Positions 53,423 to 63,268 of a stretch of 64,000 nucleotides of DNA are shown here, in pieces. Position numbers and translations under genes: made by a program. The notes under the pieces were generated by a model. That model was not told the DNA's origin. It searched no databases and saw nothing but the letters and a program-made list of their open reading frames with translations. The DNA lies in assembly GCF_003966655.1 (NCBI RefSeq), contig NZ_AP018795.1, positions 1,629,501 through 1,693,500 on the forward strand. Direction: 5' to 3'. Each line of letters opens with the position of its first letter. The first letter of the stretch is position 1. This stretch comes from Acidithiobacillus ferridurans (lineage in GTDB: Bacteria; Pseudomonadota; Gammaproteobacteria; Acidithiobacillales; Acidithiobacillaceae).

Positions 53423-54871
53423 TCACTGTCCCACTGCCTTCGGAAGGGGGATCACCATGGGGACGCTATGCCCCTTTTCCTGCACCGGGACCGCTTGGTT
53501 TTGCAGAATGGCGAGCGCTTCGCGCAGAGGATAATCCTTCACCAAGTTCGGTTTCAAGGTGCTGCTGGCGGCTATGGCTTCGTCTGCCGCCGTGGATTCG
53601 GAAGCGTCGGTCGGTGTCGCCACCGTGGCGGAAGCCGGCAGGGCGATGGTATATCGGGGTGTAGCCTTGCGGCACTCGTCCGGCGCTTTCAGCACGCCAT
53701 GTAGTTCCGACTCCTTCAGGAGATCCGCATCCAGTGCGCGCAGCCGCGCATTGGATGGCTGCACCTCGATGTTGGGGACGATGCCCTCGCTCTGGATGGA
53801 GCAGCCTGCCGGGGTGTAATAAAGTGCCGTCGTCAGTTTGAGGGCGCCGCCGTTGCTCAGTGGTATCACCGTTTGTACCGATCCCTTGCCAAAGGTGCGC
53901 TGACCCATGATCAGGGCGCGGTGGTCATCCTTGAGCGCGCCGGTAACGATTTCCGCCGCCGAAGCCGAGCCGCCATTGATGAGTACGATCATGGGGGCGC
54001 CGTGGAGATAATCGGGTCCGTGGGCGGAGAAACGCATGTCGCTGTCGTCGGTGCGCCCTTTGGTATAGACGATCAGCCCTTTGTTGAGGAAGGTGTCCGC
54101 TGTTTCGACCCCTGCTCCGAGCACGCCCCCCGGATTGTTGCGGAGGTCAAGGATCAGACCTTTGAGGTGCCCGCCAGCTTCCTGCTCCAGATGCTCCACC
54201 GCCTTGCGGGTTGCGCTGCCGGTGTTTTCCTGAAACTGACTGATGCGGATGTAGCCATAACCAGGCGCCAGCATGGCAGAACGTACGCTCCGCACCTTGA
54301 TGATGGCGCGGGTGAGGGTCAGAGTCAGGGGTTGCGCCTGATGCGGCCGCAAAATAGTCAGGGTTACCTGTGTTCCGGGTTTGCCACGCATCATGTCCAC
54401 GGTTTTCTGCAGAGGGATGCCCTGCAGGGCCTTATGGTTGATTTTGACGATGATGTCGCCCGATTCGATACCAGCCTTGGCGGCCGGCGTACCGTCAATG
54501 GCGCTGATGACCTTGAGCACGCCACGCTCGCCGGTCACTTCGATGCCCAGCCCGCCAAACTTGCCGTCGGTGAACACCTGCATTTCTTTGAATTCTTTAG
54601 GCGTCAGATAGGCGGAATGGGGGTCCAGGGCGCTGACCATGCCGTTGATGGCGCCATTCATCAGTTTTTTGTCGGAAGTGGGGTCGACGTAATGAGATTT
54701 GACGATCCCGAAGACCTGGCTAAAGGTTCGGATCTGTTCCAGAGGGATACTATCCTGATCCTTTGCAGCATGAACGGTGACGGCAAAACTGGCGCTGACA
54801 CCCAGAACGAGCCCGACGCTGACGCCCAGCAGGATACCGGAGCGCGGCTTGGGGAAGCGGGGAACGGACAT
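53423..54871 (-). CDS. ctpA: Carboxyl-terminal processing protease (S41 family)
   Basis: Periplasmic serine protease with an N-terminal signal or anchor (residues 13-35), a PDZ domain (G-L-G-I-E-V-T-G, then V-I-S-A-I-D-G-T-P-A-A-K-A-G) and the S41 catalytic domain. The nucleophile Ser is in G-G-S-A-S-A-A-E-I and the catalytic lysine in F-G-K-G-S-V-Q. The 482-residue product ends in a Ser/Ala-rich tail. The ATG at 54871 follows a TGGAGA; the TTG at 54886 is the longer alternative. It follows envC, with which it is often paired. Confidence 0.95.
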   Translation of the reverse strand: MSVPRFPKPRSGILLGVSVGLVLGVSASFAVTVHAAKDQDSIPLEQIRTFSQVFGIVKSHYVDPTSDKKLMNGAINGMVSALDPHSAYLTPKEFKEMQVFTDGKFGGLGIEVTGERGVLKVISAIDGTPAAKAGIESGDIIVKINHKALQGIPLQKTVDMMRGKPGTQVTLTILRPHQAQPLTLTLTRAIIKVRSVRSAMLAPGYGYIRISQFQENTGSATRKAVEHLEQEAGGHLKGLILDLRNNPGGVLGAGVETADTFLNKGLIVYTKGRTDDSDMRFSAHGPDYLHGAPMIVLINGGSASAAEIVTGALKDDHRALIMGQRTFGKGSVQTVIPLSNGGALKLTTALYYTPAGCSIQSEGIVPNIEVQPSNARLRALDADLLKESELHGVLKAPDECRKATPRYTIALPASATVATPTDASESTAADEAIAASSTLKPNLVKDYPLREALAILQNQAVPVQEKGHSVPMVIPLPKAVGQ

Positions 54872-54934
54872 AAGATAAGTCTCCAAAAGTGTGGGTCCAG
54901 CGCAGGACGCTTGGCTGAACCGGCAGCATGATTC

Positions 54935-56347
54935 TCAGTTATGGATGTAATCCAGCGGATTGACCGGGCGGCCAGCATTCCGCATCTCGAAATAGAGACC
55001 ATCGTTCCCCAGTTCGCCGCCGCTGCCCACGCTGCCGACCTGGCGTCCGGTAGAAACCTGCTCTCCAACGTGGACATCGGTAGCGCCCAGGTGCCCGTAT
55101 ATGGACAACAAACTATGTGCGATCTGCACGATGACAATCTGTCCATAGCCTCGCAAAGGCCCCGCATAAAGTACCATGCCCGGCGCGATGGCGCGAACCT
55201 TCGTCCCTACCGGGGCCTGAAAGGTGATACCCTGCCAGTCGAGTCCGCCAGTCACCCGGGGTGCGCCGAAACGCGCGGTAACCGGACCGGTTACCGGCGG
55301 GGGGTAATTACCGTGCCCGACGATGGGGGTTGTGGGCAATGCGGGAGCGGGGGCGATCACCGGCGGACGAACTACGGTGGTGGGTGGCTGCTTTTGTGCA
55401 TTCGCCGCACGTTGAACCTGTCGTGCCCGCTCTGTTTCCTGCGCCCGCAGCGCCCGCTGTTCCGCTTGCCTTTCCTGGGCCAGATGATGTTGCGCGGCAG
55501 CTGCCCGTTGCGCGGAGATTGCCGCCGCCCGACGGGCCGCAGCGGCGGCAGCGGCCTTGCGTCGTGCTTCGGCGGCAGCTTTGGCGCGGGCGACTTCTTC
55601 CTGATGACGGAACTGAACCGTCAGACGGCTCACCAATCCATTGAGAATATTGGCATTCGCCTGTAATTCTGCGATCTTGGTCTTGTCGGCGGCAATGCGG
55701 GCTGCAAGCTGGTTTTCCAGTGCGGCGTGAACCTCACGCTGTTGCCGGAGCGTTTGTTCCTGCGCACTGACCTGTTGCGCCAACTGAGCGAGATGGGTTT
55801 CGTGGATTTGCACCTCGTGCCGAGTCTTCCGTATCTGTTGCGCGGTGCCTTGGGTTTTGACGATCAGTGCGCTGCGCGCCCTGGCCAGAGACTCATAAAA
55901 GACGCTCATGCGCCCCAGTTCTCCGGGGCGTTCCGTTTGCAGCCAGACGGCCAGTGGGGTAACTCCGCCGAGCATGTATGCGCCGCGAAGCTGCCGGGCG
56001 AGGATGCCTTTCTGTTGACTCAGTTCCGCCTGCAGTGCATGGATTTTTACCCGCAGTTCGGCCAATTGTGCCTGTGCCGAGTGTTGTTGCTGCTGGATTC
56101 CGGCCAGCTTTTTTTGCGTCGCAACAACCCGCTGATCGAGTGCGCTGATTTCTACGCGCAGTTGCGCCTGGGTTTTCTGCCCCGCCGCGAGATGCGCCTG
56201 TATCTGCCCTAGATTCTCGTGTATATGCTCCAGTTTTTTCTGGCTATTTTGTATTTTTTCCTGAAGCGTTGCCGCTCCCGCACCGGCCGGGAGGAGCAAG
56301 ATCAAGGCAAGCAGCGCGCCGACGCGGGGACGGGACAGAAGGGGCAT
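54935..56347 (-). CDS. envC: Murein hydrolase activator EnvC (LytM/peptidase M23 domain)
   Basis: Periplasmic activator of amidases at cell division. The 470-residue protein has a signal peptide at about 1-25 (A-G-A-G-A-A-T), a long coiled coil to about 250, an Ala/Arg/Gln-rich stretch, and a LytM domain near 360-468 with G-G-L-D-W-Q-G, V-R-A-I-A-P-G-M-V and I-Y-G-H-L-G. The catalytic metal residues of active M23 enzymes are partly missing (G-G-L-D in place of H-x-x-x-D), as in EnvC-type regulators. It starts 3 bases beyond the gpmI stop codon, so both are one unit. Confidence 0.93.
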   Translation of the reverse strand: MPLLSRPRVGALLALILLLPAGAGAATLQEKIQNSQKKLEHIHENLGQIQAHLAAGQKTQAQLRVEISALDQRVVATQKKLAGIQQQQHSAQAQLAELRVKIHALQAELSQQKGILARQLRGAYMLGGVTPLAVWLQTERPGELGRMSVFYESLARARSALIVKTQGTAQQIRKTRHEVQIHETHLAQLAQQVSAQEQTLRQQREVHAALENQLAARIAADKTKIAELQANANILNGLVSRLTVQFRHQEEVARAKAAAEARRKAAAAAAARRAAAISAQRAAAAQHHLAQERQAEQRALRAQETERARQVQRAANAQKQPPTTVVRPPVIAPAPALPTTPIVGHGNYPPPVTGPVTARFGAPRVTGGLDWQGITFQAPVGTKVRAIAPGMVLYAGPLRGYGQIVIVQIAHSLLSIYGHLGATDVHVGEQVSTGRQVGSVGSGGELGNDGLYFEMRNAGRPVNPLDYIHN

Positions 56348-56350
56348 GGG

Positions 56351-57880
56351 TCAGAGGAACTGCACCAGGTTTTTGCCGCCCATTTCAGGGGGCACCGGCA
56401 AGTCCATGAGCCGGAGCAAGGTGGGCGCCAGGTCCTCCAGCGCCCCCCCGGATAGGATCTCTGCAGGGCGTCCGATGTAGAGCAGGGGCACCGGGTTACA
56501 GGTATGAGAGGTGTGCGCCTGGCCGCTCCCGACATCCAGCATCTGCTCGACATTGCCATGATCGGCTGTGATCAGCGCTTCGCCGCCTACGGCGCGCACG
56601 GCGCTGACAATACGCCCGAGGCTGCGGTCTACCGCTTCGACCGCAGCAATGGCGGCGGCCAGTTTACCACTGTGGCCGACCATATCGGGATTGGCGATAT
56701 TGCAGATGATGGCATCGTACTGGCGACTTTCAACGCGGGCGACCAGGGCATCGGTCAGTTCATTCACGCTCATTTCCGGTTGCAAATCGTAGGTGGTGAC
56801 CTTGGGAGACGGAATCAATACGCGATCTTCGCCGGGGAATATCCGTTCGTCACCGCCACTCAGGAAAAAGGTGACATGGGCGTACTTTTCGGTTTCGGCA
56901 ATGCGCAACTGATGCAGGCCGAATTGGGATATCCATTCGCCAAAGGTATTTTTCAGACGAGCGGGGGGGTAAGCGACCCGTGCATCAAAATGCTCACTGT
57001 ATTCTGTGAGGGTGACGAAATCTGCGAGTCGGGGTTTGACCTGTCGGGCGAAGCCGTCGAAGTCTGCCTCGACAAAGGGCCGGGTGATCTGGCGGGCGCG
57101 ATCGGAGCGAAAGTTCATGAATAACACCGCATCGTGATCGCCGATGCAGGCGGGGTTGGCACCAATCCACGATGGGGCGACAAACTCGTCGCTTTCGCCA
57201 CGGAGGTAGGCGGCAGCAAGCGCCTCTAAACCCGTGGCATAGTGCTCCCCCTTACCGAGGGTAAGCAGATCATAGGCCTGCTGGATCCGATCCCAGCGGT
57301 GGTCACGATCCATGGCATAAAAACGGCCGATCACCGAGGCCAGAGCGCCACCGTAGGTACTTATCTCGGCATTCAGTCGTTTCAGAGATGACTCCGCGCC
57401 GCGTGGCAGGGTATCGCGGCCATCCAGAAAGGCATGCACATAGACTCGTTCAGCGCCCCGGCCCCGCGCCAGACGTAGCGCGGCGAGGATATGTTCTTCG
57501 TGAGAATGCACCCCACCCGCTGAAAGCAGGCCCAGGATATGGACGGCACCGCCCTGAGCCCCGGCGGCATCCACCGCTGCACAGAGGGCGCTGTTGGAGT
57601 AGAAACTGCCGTCGGCGATGGCAAGATTCACGCGCTCGTACTCTTGGTACACCACGCGGCCTGCTCCGATATTGATATGCCCGACTTCGCTGTTGCCCAT
57701 CTGTCCGCCGGGAAGCCCCACAGACGCCCCGGAAGCGTTGATGAGACCATGGGGATAATTTTGCCACCAGCCATCCCAGTTTGGCGTGCGCGCTTGGGCA
57801 ATGGCGTTATCTTCAGAATCCTCCCGGTAGCCCCATCCATCGAGGATCAGGAGCAACACCGGACGTGGTTTTTGAATCAT
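56351..57880 (-). CDS. gpmI: 2,3-bisphosphoglycerate-independent phosphoglycerate mutase
   Basis: Glycolytic and gluconeogenic enzyme that interconverts 3- and 2-phosphoglycerate with manganese. The 509-residue protein has the metal-site start L-L-I-L-D-G-W-G and the phosphoserine nucleophile in [14 protein letters not shown] and, at the end, A-D-H-G-N-V-E and H-T-S-H complete the metal ligands. The ATG at 57880 follows AGAGGAAA; the frame opens at 57895. It is followed by envC and ctpA in the order gpmI-envC-ctpA that many proteobacteria have. Confidence 0.97.
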   Translation of the reverse strand: MIQKPRPVLLLILDGWGYREDSEDNAIAQARTPNWDGWWQNYPHGLINASGASVGLPGGQMGNSEVGHINIGAGRVVYQEYERVNLAIADGSFYSNSALCAAVDAAGAQGGAVHILGLLSAGGVHSHEEHILAALRLARGRGAERVYVHAFLDGRDTLPRGAESSLKRLNAEISTYGGALASVIGRFYAMDRDHRWDRIQQAYDLLTLGKGEHYATGLEALAAAYLRGESDEFVAPSWIGANPACIGDHDAVLFMNFRSDRARQITRPFVEADFDGFARQVKPRLADFVTLTEYSEHFDARVAYPPARLKNTFGEWISQFGLHQLRIAETEKYAHVTFFLSGGDERIFPGEDRVLIPSPKVTTYDLQPEMSVNELTDALVARVESRQYDAIICNIANPDMVGHSGKLAAAIAAVEAVDRSLGRIVSAVRAVGGEALITADHGNVEQMLDVGSGQAHTSHTCNPVPLLYIGRPAEILSGGALEDLAPTLLRLMDLPVPPEMGGKNLVQFL

Positions 57881-57947
57881 CAGTTTCCTCTGCACAGCGA
57901 ACGCACCCCGTTAATGATGCGCATTAGAACAGATCAGGCGAATGCTG

Positions 57948-60434
57948 TCATGGGGTCATGACCAGAGGTGTGAGGTGCCAGATGTCCGCGTTGTACTGAG
58001 CAATGGTCCGGTCGCTGGAAAAAATCCCGCTCGCCGCAGTGTTGAGAATGCTCAGCCGTTGCCATTCGGTCTGATCATGCCAGACATCTGCCGCCTCCCG
58101 TTGCTTGACTTTATAGCTGGTGAAATCGGCGAGCACCATCCACGGGTCATGGGGATGGGTGATGGCGTGGACGATGGGGTCGAAAATGCCCGGTTCGAAC
58201 GCGTTGAAATAGCCGCTCTGCAACAGGTCCATGACCCGTGCCAAATCGTGGTCCGCCTGGATATATAGCTCCGGATGGTAATGCCTGCGCAATTGGCTGA
58301 CCTCTTCGGCATTCAACCCGAAAAGGAAAAAGTGCTCGGCGCCTACCGCGTCGCGGATCTCGATGTTGGCGCCGTCCAGGGTGCCAATGGTCAGGGCCCC
58401 GTTCATCATAAACTTCATGTTGCCGGTGCCGGAGGCCTCCTTGCCTGCCGTGGATATCTGCTCGGAGAGGTCGGTTGCCGCGCAAATCTGCTCCATGAGG
58501 GAGACTCGGTAATCCGGTAGAAAGCTCACCCGCAACAAGCCTTCCGTATCCGGATCATGATTGATGACATTGGCGATATTGTTGATGAATTTGATGGTGC
58601 GCTTGGCCATGAAGTATCCTGGCGCCGCCTTGCCCGCAAACAGGACGTTGCGGGGAGTCACCTGGTTCGCTTCGCCGCGCTTGATGCGGTCGTAGAGATG
58701 GATGACATGCAGGGCATTGAGCAGTTGCCTTTTATATTCATGGACGCGCTTTACCTGCACGTCCACCAGGGCATCGGGGATGAAAGTGACGCCGGTATGC
58801 TGATGCACCAGTGTCGCCAGCCGTTCCTTGTTGGCGCGGCGTACCTCCGCCCAGCGCTTGCGGAACTTCGCATCGTCCGCTGCCGGCTCCAGATCCCGCA
58901 GCCGTTCCAGGTCGTGCTTCCAGTCCGGCCCGATGCGCTCGGTAATAAGATCGCGGAGCCCGGGGTTGGCCCATTGCAACCATCGTCGCGGTGTCACCCC
59001 ATTGGTTTTGTTGTTGAATTTCGTCGGCCAGAGGTGGTGGAAGTCGGCGAAAAGATCCTCACAGAGGAGCTTGGTGTGCAGTGCCGCAACCCCGTTTACC
59101 GAGAAGCTGCCTACCACGGCGAGGTGCGCCATGCGCACCATCTGCTCGTCGCCTTCTTCGATGATGGACAATCGTTGCAGCAGGCCGGTGTTGCCCGGTG
59201 CGCGCCGTGCCACTTCCTGCAGAAAACGTGCGTTGATTTCCATGATGATTTCCAGCAGGCGCGGGAGGAGCTGCCGGAATAAACGCACCGACCACCGTTC
59301 CAGTGCCTCGGGCAGCAGGGTGTGGTTGGTGTAGGCCATGGTATGGCTAGTGATGTCCCAGGCTTCCTCCCAGCTCAGACCGTGTTCATCCATCAACAGG
59401 CGCATCAGTTCCGGCACGGCACAACTGGGATGGGTATCATTGAGTTGGAAACAGTGATGTTTGGCAAAATTGCGGAAATCTTCACCGTGGATGGCAACCC
59501 AGTCCGCGACCACATCCTGAAGGCTCGCGGAAGCCAGGAAATACTGCTGGCGCAGGCGCAGTTCCTTACCGTTTTCACTGCTGTCATTGGGATAGAGCAC
59601 CATGCTGATGTGCTCGGCGTTGTTTTTGGCGGCGACGGCTTCCGGGTAGGCGCCGGCGTTGAATTCGCCGAGATCAAAGATGTCGGTGGCCGTCGCCCGC
59701 CAGAGACGCAGGGTATTGACCACCTCATTGCGATAACCGGGGATGGGAATGTCGTAAGGTACGGCAAGCACGTCGTGGGTGTCGACCCAACGCTGATGGA
59801 ACCTCCCCTGGGCATCGTGATATCCGTCGCTGCGCCCGAAAAAGTGAACGCGGCGTATCCGTTCCGGTCGTTTCAGCTCCCAGGGGCACCCATTCCTCAG
59901 CCAGTGGTCAGGTTCCTCCACCTGCTCGCCCCCGCGAATTTCCTGACGGAACATGCCGTAGCTGTAGCGAATGCCATAACCCGTGACCGGCAGACCGAGA
60001 GAGGCGCAGCTATCGAGAAAGCAGGCTGCAAGACGGCCCAGCCCACCGTTACCCAGACCAGCGTCGGGCTCAAGTTCCATGATGTCCACCAGCTCGCGAT
60101 GCTCCCAGGTCAACGCCTCGCGCGCCGCGTCTTCCAGACCCAGGTTCAGCAGGGTGTTGCCCATGGCTCGCCCGAGCAGGAACTCCAGAGAAAGGTAAAA
60201 GGTGCGCCTGCCGCTTTCGGCGGCCACCTTTTTCTGGGTGTTTTTCCAACGTTCGACCAGGCGGTCACGCAGGCTCATGGCCAGCGCCGTATAAACGCTG
60301 TTGACAGGCTCCGCTGTTTCTTCGGCGCCCAATGTGCGCAGCAGATAATGGCAGGTGTCCATGCGCAGACGGAGGGCGTCCATGCCCAAGGGCGGTAGGG
60401 GGCAGGCGGTTTTGCTGAGGGGTTGGGAGGGCAC
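57948..60434 (-). CDS. glgP: Glycogen/maltodextrin phosphorylase
   Basis: PLP enzyme that releases glucose-1-phosphate from alpha-1,4-glucans. At 828 residues the length is normal. The PLP lysine lies in K-E-A-S-G-T-G-N-M-K-F-M-M-N-G-A, and the early N-G-G-L-G-R-L-A-A-C-F-L-D-S and the F-Q-L-N-D-T-H-P-S motif are present. It would let the cell use stored glycogen; no glycogen synthase or debranching gene is in the window. It is a single gene with 60 bases between it and gpmI. Confidence 0.96.
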   Translation of the reverse strand: MPSQPLSKTACPLPPLGMDALRLRMDTCHYLLRTLGAEETAEPVNSVYTALAMSLRDRLVERWKNTQKKVAAESGRRTFYLSLEFLLGRAMGNTLLNLGLEDAAREALTWEHRELVDIMELEPDAGLGNGGLGRLAACFLDSCASLGLPVTGYGIRYSYGMFRQEIRGGEQVEEPDHWLRNGCPWELKRPERIRRVHFFGRSDGYHDAQGRFHQRWVDTHDVLAVPYDIPIPGYRNEVVNTLRLWRATATDIFDLGEFNAGAYPEAVAAKNNAEHISMVLYPNDSSENGKELRLRQQYFLASASLQDVVADWVAIHGEDFRNFAKHHCFQLNDTHPSCAVPELMRLLMDEHGLSWEEAWDITSHTMAYTNHTLLPEALERWSVRLFRQLLPRLLEIIMEINARFLQEVARRAPGNTGLLQRLSIIEEGDEQMVRMAHLAVVGSFSVNGVAALHTKLLCEDLFADFHHLWPTKFNNKTNGVTPRRWLQWANPGLRDLITERIGPDWKHDLERLRDLEPAADDAKFRKRWAEVRRANKERLATLVHQHTGVTFIPDALVDVQVKRVHEYKRQLLNALHVIHLYDRIKRGEANQVTPRNVLFAGKAAPGYFMAKRTIKFINNIANVINHDPDTEGLLRVSFLPDYRVSLMEQICAATDLSEQISTAGKEASGTGNMKFMMNGALTIGTLDGANIEIRDAVGAEHFFLFGLNAEEVSQLRRHYHPELYIQADHDLARVMDLLQSGYFNAFEPGIFDPIVHAITHPHDPWMVLADFTSYKVKQREAADVWHDQTEWQRLSILNTAASGIFSSDRTIAQYNADIWHLTPLVMTP

Positions 60435-60577
60435 TGTTGGAGATTCCTCAAGGACAGATAGCAGACGGGTCCATCATAGAATGATTCTACAAATCAGGGA
60501 AGAAAAAACCGTTGCTTGTTTTTTATCATTGCCGTATCCATCTATGTCAGGGATCATTCGAAAAAGGAGAATGTGAG

Positions 60578-61027
60578 ATGGCTACGGTGACTTGGGTACT
60601 GGTGAGTAACGCCGCAGAGGCGCGCCTCTTTAAAAGTGAGGGCTGCAATACCGGGCTGCATCTGGTACAGGATTGGCAGCATCCCGACAGCCGCAAGCAC
60701 CAGGACGAACTGGTGACGGATGCGGGAGGGCGCGTTCAGCAGAGCTTCGCTGCGGGAGCACGGCCTGGTATCGAATGGCAAACCAGTCCTAAGGAGGCGG
60801 AAATGCTGCATTTCGCCAATGAGCTGGCGACCTATTTGGGCGCGGCGCGAAAGCAGAATGCTTTCCAACACCTGGTGCTCGTCGCTTCTCCGCATATTCT
60901 GGGTTTGCTGCGCGAAAAACTGGATGCACCCACTAGCGCAATGATTTCAGGCACCTTGAGCAAGGATTATACTTATGTCGGTATCGAGGAGCTCAGTAAG
61001 CATCTCGCCGAAGTCATGTGTCCATGA
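60578..61027 (+). CDS. Host attachment protein-like (AtsE/baeRF family) protein
   Basis: A 149-residue protein with the pattern of the bacterial host-attachment/eRF1-like family: W-V-L-V-S-N-A-A-E-A-R-L-F, then R-K-H-Q-D-E-L-V-T-D, and a late L-V-L-V-A-S-P-H-I-L-G-L-L-R. The family name comes from a plant-associated bacterium; in a chemolithotroph its role is unknown. Its ribosome site AAAAGGAGA precedes the ATG at 60578; the frame is open to 60512. No secretion signal is seen. Confidence 0.82.
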   Translation: MATVTWVLVSNAAEARLFKSEGCNTGLHLVQDWQHPDSRKHQDELVTDAGGRVQQSFAAGARPGIEWQTSPKEAEMLHFANELATYLGAARKQNAFQHLVLVASPHILGLLREKLDAPTSAMISGTLSKDYTYVGIEELSKHLAEVMCP

Positions 61028-61060
61028 GGGCGGGCCGCTTTTAGTGCGATGGGGAAGGTC

Positions 61061-61447
61061 ATGGGGAAATCTCTTGCAGACTTTATACGGGCGGCGCGCC
61101 ATCAGATTCGCGAAATAGACTGCGATACGTTGGAGGACTGGCTGCGGAGCCGGGACGATGTGCTGGTGGTGGATGTCCGGGAGTCCAGTGCCTTTCTGGA
61201 GGGGCATCTGCCGGGCGCTATCCATGTGCCTCGCGGTTATCTGGAGGCACTGGCGGACCCCGATTACGGCCATTGCCATCCGGAGTTGGCCGCTGCGCGC
61301 GATGGGGTCGTTGTCCTTTACTGTGACAGCGGAACACGTTCGGCGCTGGCAGCGGTGACCTTGCAGGAGATGGGCTTCACCGAAGTCTATAACCTTGGTG
61401 GCGGTATTAATGTCTGGGATGCCGAGGACAAGCCGGTCGTTTCCTGA
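61061..61447 (+). CDS. Rhodanese-like sulfurtransferase
   Basis: A 128-residue single rhodanese domain. It has V-V-D-V-R-E-S, L-P-G-A-I-H-V-P-R-G and the active loop Y-C-D-S-G-T-R-S with catalytic Cys, then V-Y-N-L-G-G-G-I-N. The loop C-D-S-G-T-R-S is the GlpE-like single-domain type. The ATG at 61061 follows GGGGAAGG; ATG 61049 is possible. It is the second rhodanese in the window and shares no strong resemblance with the first outside the fold. Confidence 0.88.
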   Translation: MGKSLADFIRAARHQIREIDCDTLEDWLRSRDDVLVVDVRESSAFLEGHLPGAIHVPRGYLEALADPDYGHCHPELAAARDGVVVLYCDSGTRSALAAVTLQEMGFTEVYNLGGGINVWDAEDKPVVS

Positions 61448-61458
61448 GCCAGCAGGGC

Positions 61459-62400
61459 CTAGCCGATCGTCTCGCCGAAGTTCTCGCGATAGCGGGCCTG
61501 GAATTCCGGCCAGGTAAAGCGGTGATTCTGGGTGCCTGCTTGTTCAATTTTGTAGGCGCCCATCAGTGAGGCGACTCTGCCGCTGGTTTCCCAGCCGAGT
61601 TCGTGTTCCAGGCCGTACAGCAGCCCCGCGCGATAGGCGTCCCCGCATCCGGTGGGGTCTGTGACCGCTTTGGGCCTGGCCGCTGGAATGGTCGTCTCCC
61701 GGCCGTCATGATAGATCACCGAGCCGTGCTCGCCGCGGGTGACGATCAGGGCCTTGAGGCGCTGGCGAAGTTCGTTGAGGCCGAGGCCGGTGCGCGCCTG
61801 TACCATCTGGCATTCATAATCGTTGATCGTAAGGTAGTCTGCCCGGTCAATCAGGCGGGTCAGAGTTTCCGCATCGAAGAGCGGCAGACCCTGGCCCGGG
61901 TCAAACAGCGTGGGAATGCCGGCATTCGTAAGGTCTTCCAGATGCTGCACCATGGCGCCGAGTCCATCCGGTGCGACAATGGCCCAACGCACATTCTCGG
62001 GGATACGCCCGGCCAGGTGGTTTTCCTGGGCCTGAAACATCGCGCCGGGGTGAAAGGCGGTGATCTGGTTGTCGTCCAGATCGGTAGTGATGAAGGCTTG
62101 TGCGGTGTAGTGGTCCGGGAGAATCCGCAGCAGGGTGGTGTCTAATCCCTGTGCCTTCAGGTGATCAAGATAAGGCGTGAAGTCCTGGCCTGCTGTGCCG
62201 ACGATCAGCGGATTGGCGCCCAGCAATTTGAGGTTATATGCGATGTTGCCGGCACAGCCGCCGAAGTCGCGCCGCATTTGCGGGACAGTAAAGGACACGT
62301 TCAGCATGTGTACCTGATCAGGCAGAATGTGCGCCTTGAAGTGGTCCTGAAAGACCATGATGGTATCAAAGGCCAGAGAACCGCAGACGAGAGTGGACAT
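61459..62400 (-). CDS. PfkB-family carbohydrate/nucleoside kinase (adenosine kinase-like)
   Basis: A 313-residue ribokinase-fold kinase. The N-terminal V-C-G-S-L-A-F-D-T-I, F-G-G-C-A-G-N-I-A-Y-N-L and, at the end, T-D-P-T-G-C-G-D-A-Y-R-A-G-L with the catalytic Asp identify the family. It most resembles the bacterial enzymes labelled adenosine kinase, but sugar kinases cannot be excluded. The ATG at 62400 follows AAGGAGC; the open frame begins at 62475. It is convergent with the second rhodanese and divergent from the outer-membrane barrel gene. Confidence 0.85.
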   Translation of the reverse strand: MSTLVCGSLAFDTIMVFQDHFKAHILPDQVHMLNVSFTVPQMRRDFGGCAGNIAYNLKLLGANPLIVGTAGQDFTPYLDHLKAQGLDTTLLRILPDHYTAQAFITTDLDDNQITAFHPGAMFQAQENHLAGRIPENVRWAIVAPDGLGAMVQHLEDLTNAGIPTLFDPGQGLPLFDAETLTRLIDRADYLTINDYECQMVQARTGLGLNELRQRLKALIVTRGEHGSVIYHDGRETTIPAARPKAVTDPTGCGDAYRAGLLYGLEHELGWETSGRVASLMGAYKIEQAGTQNHRFTWPEFQARYRENFGETIG

Positions 62401-62520
62401 GAAAGCTCCTTGTTGGTTTTTCGGCAAAACGGACAGAGATTTGTGGTAAATGTATCTAAACTGGGCTATGATCATAACAGGTTTTATTGGGCAGTGCTGC
62501 CATATACGAGGTGCAAGGAC

Positions 62521-63126
62521 ATGAAGTGGGGGTTGCGCGCGGTGCTGGTGTTCATCGGGCTTGTCCTCGCCGTTCCGGCGTGGGCGGCCGGGCGGCCCGT
62601 GCGTGATGAAACCTACATCAACCTCTTTGGAGGGAATACCTTTTATGATGCCTCAAGCGGTCTGGACAACGGTGGCAATGCCGGGGTCGTCGGCTTGCGC
62701 ATGGGGCGTCGGATAGATGCGCACGTGGGAGTGGAGGCGCAGGTGGCAGCAGCCTTTGCCCATCTGCAGGGCCCTGCACATGCTGTCGGTGCCAATCAGT
62801 ACAGTGGTGCGATCCTCGGTAATCTTTACGCGCTTGGCAGCCCTGACACCCCCTATCTCTCCCTGGGTTTGGGGGCATCCAGCGACTTGTTTAACCACCA
62901 GCTCGGCCGGGGAACCTCGTTGATGGGCGTCTTCGGTGTAGGCTATCAGTATCTCGTAAATGATCACTTGGGGCTGCGCCTGGATGTGCGGGATCAACTG
63001 CTCTTCAATACCCCTACGCCGAATGCTTCCAACCTCAACGATGTCCAGGTGACCGGTGGTATTTCCTATTTTTGGGGTGGCGGCAAGAAGTCCTCCTTTC
63101 CGGTAGTTGGTCCGGCGCGCTCTTGA
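62521..63126 (+). CDS. Outer-membrane beta-barrel protein (OmpA/OmpW-like)
   Basis: A 201-residue exported protein with a signal peptide at 1-22 (V-P-A-W-A-A). The mature part shows alternating glycine/aromatic strands: Y-I-N-L-F-G-G-N-T-F-Y, G-L-R-M-G-R-R-I-D-A-H-V-G-V-E, F-G-V-G-Y-Q-Y-L-V-N-D-H-L-G-L-R-L-D-V-R-D and G-G-I-S-Y-F-W-G. This is the pattern of eight-stranded OmpA-like barrels. No peptidoglycan-binding domain follows. The frame is open upstream to 62161, but the ATG at 62521 starts the signal peptide. Confidence 0.85.
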   Translation: MKWGLRAVLVFIGLVLAVPAWAAGRPVRDETYINLFGGNTFYDASSGLDNGGNAGVVGLRMGRRIDAHVGVEAQVAAAFAHLQGPAHAVGANQYSGAILGNLYALGSPDTPYLSLGLGASSDLFNHQLGRGTSLMGVFGVGYQYLVNDHLGLRLDVRDQLLFNTPTPNASNLNDVQVTGGISYFWGGGKKSSFPVVGPARS

Positions 63127-63268
63127 GGCCGCACCTCCGCTCCGCTTGAGCCAATTTTGCTTTTGCGGTGAGCGCGTTTCACTTCGCTTGTGGCGCTTTC
63201 CTTTGATATAGTGCGCGCTGTCCCTGTCCGCTGCGACAGGTCGGCCTAGCTATTGAGGAGCCCAGTGC

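Noticed and set aside
63200-63245. A SAM-II or SAH riboswitch upstream of metK
   Set aside because: The conserved cores of these riboswitches could not be found; only a simple hairpin is seen.
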